DNA of 64,000 nucleotides from Flavisolibacter ginsenosidimutans (GTDB lineage: Bacteria > Bacteroidota > Bacteroidia > Chitinophagales > Chitinophagaceae). The DNA is taken from positions 1,860,001-1,924,000 of the forward strand of contig NZ_CP042433.1 of NCBI RefSeq assembly GCF_007970805.1, given 5' to 3'. The position numbers and the translations under genes were made by a program. Below the pieces are notes generated by a model that had not been told where the DNA came from, searched no databases, and saw nothing but the letters and a program-made list of their open reading frames with translations. Shown one piece after another: positions 61,330 to 64,000 of the stretch; the stretch's first letter is position 1; each line of letters starts with the position of its first letter.

Positions 61330-62643
61330 TTAACGAGTTTCCAATTCGGGACGCAAAATCTCTTTGTTGTGTTTTGATTGCTTACTTGTAATGAACGTAA
61401 TGCAAAGCCAGGCCAGCGGCACCATCGCCGCACCTAAAATGAAGAAGGAAACGTAACCGGTTTTTGTAATGAAGGGTACAGACCAGGTTGTAATCAAGGT
61501 TCCGGCAACGGCGGTTGTGCCGCCCATGCCCGCTACCGTTCCCACATTCTTTCCGTGGAAATAATCGGCCGGTAGTGTTTGCAAATTGTTGATGAGAAAC
61601 TGAAAGCCAAACAGCGTTGTGCTGATTAAGCCAATCGCCAAGGGAATGTTTTCTTTCAAGGCAGAAAGATTGTAAGCCGTTAGCACAAGCGACAAAAGCA
61701 TCAACACAGAGCCAATGGTAACGGCTTCCTTTCTTGCCTTGCTTGCTTCTGCGCCTTTTCGGATTCGCCAGGAAGAATAAAAGCCACCGAGCAAGCCGCC
61801 GATGGCCGCGAACAGATACGGCAACCATGCAAAGGCACCCACTTGTTTGATGTCGAAATGAAACTGTTCTTTTAAAAAAGTTGGCAGCCAGGTCACAAAC
61901 ATCCACCACACCGGATCAATAAAGAAACGCGAAAGCAAAATGCCCCAGGTGTTTTTGAATTGCAACAATTCGCGCCAGGTGTAAGGCTTGACCGTTTCTG
62001 TTTTTTTAAGCTTGGTATCGCTCAAAATGTGTTGCCGTTCGCCTTCGGTTAACCACGGATGCTTATCAGGTGCGGCTTTGTTCACGAGGAGCCAGGGAAG
62101 AATCCAGACAAGGCCCAATACTGCGATTAAGATAAACGTTACACGCCAGCCAAAAGCAAGGTACAAAGATGCTATGGCCGGCGCTGCCACAACAGAACCC
62201 AAGGAAGCACCCGCGCCAAAAATGCCCTGCGCAATGGCTCTTTCTTTTGCCGGAAACCATTCGGCATTGCTCTTTGTTGCACCGGGCCAGTTGCCCGCTT
62301 CGCTGAGGCCAAGCATGGCGCGGAAAATATTAAACGAAACCAAAGAACGTGCAATGGAATGCAAGGCGATGGATATGCTCCAGCCTAATATTGAAACCAC
62401 CATTCCTAATCGTGTTCCGATTGCATCCATCATTTTGCCCGTTGCCGTTTGCCCGATGGCGTAAGCGATCATGAAGAAGGTAGTGATTAAGGCTAACGCC
62501 GATTTGTTGTCAACATCGGCAATGCCAAACTCTTTGTAGATGTAGGGCCACATGATGTTGATGGCGCTGCGGTCAATGTAGTTGATAACCGTTGCCAACC
62601 CAATCAAACCAATGATCCACCAACGAAGGCCTTTTAGTTTCAT
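61330..62643 (-). CDS. MFS hexuronate transporter (ExuT-like, ACS family)
   Basis: A 437-residue, 12-helix inner-membrane symporter. The N-terminus WWIIGLIGLATVINYIDRSA and the loop-4 motif GLSEAGNWPGATKSNAEWFP are those of anion:cation symporters for hexuronates. GQTATGKMMDAIGTRLGM is the loop 2-3 motif A. It would bring uronate monomers (DEH or similar) into the cytoplasm. It begins one base after the beta-helix gene stop and precedes the MBG protein gene, so it belongs to the same tight operon. Confidence 0.92.
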   Translation of the reverse strand: MKLKGLRWWIIGLIGLATVINYIDRSAINIMWPYIYKEFGIADVDNKSALALITTFFMIAYAIGQTATGKMMDAIGTRLGMVVSILGWSISIALHSIARSLVSFNIFRAMLGLSEAGNWPGATKSNAEWFPAKERAIAQGIFGAGASLGSVVAAPAIASLYLAFGWRVTFILIAVLGLVWILPWLLVNKAAPDKHPWLTEGERQHILSDTKLKKTETVKPYTWRELLQFKNTWGILLSRFFIDPVWWMFVTWLPTFLKEQFHFDIKQVGAFAWLPYLFAAIGGLLGGFYSSWRIRKGAEASKARKEAVTIGSVLMLLSLVLTAYNLSALKENIPLAIGLISTTLFGFQFLINNLQTLPADYFHGKNVGTVAGMGGTTAVAGTLITTWSVPFITKTGYVSFFILGAAMVPLAWLCITFITSKQSKHNKEILRPELETR

Positions 62644-62644
62644 G

Positions 62645-63658
62645 TTAATTGCTTAATGAAATATTTGAAACACCACTTGCGGCTCCCGTTACTGTGTTGT
62701 TGCTGTAAACTTTATTGCCGCTCGACGTTCCGTTGCTTCCACTCAGTTGAATGTTAAAGCCATAACCGGCTGCATTGACCGTGCAGTTGTTGTTCTTAAA
62801 TGCATTGTTGTTGCCCCAGCCCGAAACCGCCACGTGCACCTGATAACCGTCTTTAAAAATGCTTCCGCCGGGATTGGTGCCGGTATTGTTTTCAATGAGA
62901 TAACCGTTGCCTTTCACATCAATCCAACTATCGGCCGAATTTGCTCCGGTAATGCCGGTCGCATCAAAATTGTTTCCACGAATGATGCCTGCCGTTGTGC
63001 CTTCTTTTACGTCAATGCATTCAGCCGCAACGCTTGGACCAAGGGTGTTGGAAAGAATTTTATTTGAATCGCATTTATCCGGATCGCCGTTTGTATAAGT
63101 GCTCCAGTTGTTTTTTGCAGAGCCGATGTAGATACCTTCTCCATAGTCGGGAGTCTTCAACCCGGTTTGCATTATTTCACAATTCTGCACGGTGTTGTTT
63201 GAGCTGAACTTGCGCAGGTGCAAGGCTTCTTCTCCAATGGAAAAAATCTTCAAATCATCAATGACGCTGTGTTGAGAACCGTCCATTATCAAACCCTTCA
63301 AACCATTGGTAATGGTAAAGCCTTTTAGATTCCAATAACTTCCCTGCAAATACAAAACATAACCCGTTTGAATGCTGCCCGCATCCAACACCGCGTTGCG
63401 GCTTCCGCGCAGAACGATGGGTTTTGCAACCGTGCCAGCCGCCGTTGCTTCAATCACAAACCTGCCGGCATAAACGCCCTCGGCCATCACAATGTCGTCA
63501 CCGGGTTTTGCATCCAGCAAAGCGGCTTTTAATTCCGAAGAAGTGGAAACATGAACGGTTCGCTCAACGGTTGTTGTGTTTGTTGTGGGGGTTGTTTCGT
63601 CCGGAATTGTTTTCTTGCCGCAAGCCAGTAGCAGGAGCCACGCTAAAACTTGTATCAC
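62645..63658 (-). CDS. Right-handed beta-helix lipoprotein with partial PL6-like motif
   Basis: A 337-residue protein. The signal ends LLLLAC (Cys13) followed by a Thr-rich linker. Residues 35-335 are Asn/Gly/Ile-rich beta-helix coils (ELKAALLDAKPGDDIVMAEG at the cap; YLIENNTGTNPG). AAECIDVKEGTTAGIIRGNN (Glu213, Lys218) parallels the PL6 segment EVEVISIKSCDNIIRNN, but no Arg follows at the catalytic spacing. The GTG start has no basic n-region; an in-frame CTG at 63673 would give KTFNVIQVLAW and may be the real start. It lies between kdgF and the transporter; a lyase or binding role is possible. Confidence 0.8.
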   Translation of the reverse strand: MIQVLAWLLLLACGKKTIPDETTPTTNTTTVERTVHVSTSSELKAALLDAKPGDDIVMAEGVYAGRFVIEATAAGTVAKPIVLRGSRNAVLDAGSIQTGYVLYLQGSYWNLKGFTITNGLKGLIMDGSQHSVIDDLKIFSIGEEALHLRKFSSNNTVQNCEIMQTGLKTPDYGEGIYIGSAKNNWSTYTNGDPDKCDSNKILSNTLGPSVAAECIDVKEGTTAGIIRGNNFDATGITGANSADSWIDVKGNGYLIENNTGTNPGGSIFKDGYQVHVAVSGWGNNNAFKNNNCTVNAAGYGFNIQLSGSNGTSSGNKVYSNNTVTGAASGVSNISLSN

Positions 63659-63703
63659 GTTGAATGTTTTCAGTGAACAATCGTTCGTTGTTGCAGGTGC
63701 CTA

Positions 63704-63718
63704 GCCGCGTGAAGCGGC
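63704..63718. promoter_or_regulatory. Intercistronic stem GCCGC-GTGAA-GCGGC
   Basis: A short GC-rich stem with additional partial pairing on each side (AGGTGCC with GACGCCT). It lies between the kdgF stop and the beta-helix lipoprotein start. There is no T-tract. It may stabilise or process the operon mRNA. Confidence 0.35.
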
Positions 63719-63725
63719 CTGACGC

Positions 63726-64000
63726 CTACTTTAAAAAGTCTTCGCGCATCGGGCTGAAGATGTCAATGAGCACACCGCTTTCCAAACAAACCGCGCCGTG
63801 CAAAACATTCGACGGAACGTAAAAGACATCGCCAGCCTTCAAGATTTGTTTTTCGCCGCCAATTTCTACTTCAAACACACCGCGTTCTACGTGTGAAATT
63901 TGCACGTGTGGGTGTTGATGAACCGTGCCGATGCCGCCTGTTTCAAATTCCACTTTCACCATCATCAGGCTTTTGTCGTAAGCCATAATCTTCCGCTTCA
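63726..64000 (-). CDS. kdgF: KdgF, cupin converting unsaturated uronates to DEH (cut by window edge)
   Basis: The frame stays open to the right edge; the last visible codons read KRKI before MAYDKSLMMVKV. This matches the inner part of a KdgF, so the true start is outside the window, with roughly 20 residues missing. KdgF opens 4,5-unsaturated uronic acids to 4-deoxy-L-erythro-5-hexoseulose uronate. The cupin metal site is HQHPHVQISHVERG (His-x-His-x-His region) and the later His of VPSNVLHGA. It heads the visible uronate operon. Confidence 0.9.
   Translation of the reverse strand, partial: KRKIMAYDKSLMMVKVEFETGGIGTVHQHPHVQISHVERGVFEVEIGGEKQILKAGDVFYVPSNVLHGAVCLESGVLIDIFSPMREDFLK

Overview
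The window looks like the chromosome of a Bacteroidota bacterium, most likely a soil or water member of the Chitinophagaceae. This is an inference from gene content. It has SusC/SusD pairs, type IX secretion (T9SS) C-terminal tails, lipoboxes followed by acidic or lysine-rich linkers, an ECF sigma factor followed by a membrane-anchored barrel protein, -7 promoter elements of the TAnnTTTG type, and few visible Shine-Dalgarno sequences. No tRNA, rRNA, CRISPR array, insertion sequence or phage gene was seen.

From 1 to about 30.5 kb the content is mostly housekeeping. It includes ribulose-phosphate epimerase, a TonB receptor, the tRNA thiolase MnmA, an rRNA cytosine methyltransferase of the RsmB type, the 2-oxoglutarate dehydrogenase genes sucA and sucB, ribosomal protein S20, ClpB and the epoxyqueuosine reductase QueG. 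Mixed in are secreted peptidases, lipoproteins, a stand-alone response regulator, a small DUF4160/DUF2442 pair next to a nucleotidyltransferase-like gene, and two gene remnants. One remnant is a T9SS tail before mnmA and the other is a decayed lipoprotein copy near 13.7 kb. From 30.4 to 45 kb lie an ECF sigma factor with its membrane partner and two envelope genes, a SusC/SusD pair with no adjacent enzymes, a fosmidomycin-resistance-type exporter, and a three-gene ABC export operon (adaptor, permease, ATPase).

From 45.1 kb to the right edge lies an alginate-type (polyuronate) utilisation locus. A leftward susC-susD operon diverges from a rightward series encoding a FadR-type GntR regulator, a PL6 lyase, a short-chain dehydrogenase and an alginate-lyase-fold enzyme. 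The divergent promoter region carries two identical 16-bp palindromic operators with a perfect 16-bp hairpin between them. After three unrelated-looking genes, a leftward tight operon reads KdgF, a beta-helix lipoprotein, an ExuT-like MFS transporter, a 1143-residue T9SS-exported MBG-repeat protein and an esterase. Together these could bind and cut alginate at the surface, import oligomers through SusC/D, finish cleavage, open the unsaturated uronate ring with KdgF and reduce it with the dehydrogenase. The later enzymes (KDG kinase, KDPG aldolase) are not in view and may lie beyond the right edge.

The main unusual observations are these: (1) at least nine genes have a TAnnTTTG-like element ending 3 or 4 bases before the start codon, which suggests leaderless transcripts; (2) the paired operators and central hairpin of the alginate locus; (3) a beta-helix lipoprotein with only half of a PL6-like catalytic signature; (4) a serine-hydrolase homologue and an AAA protein that have each lost their key catalytic or nucleotide-binding motif.
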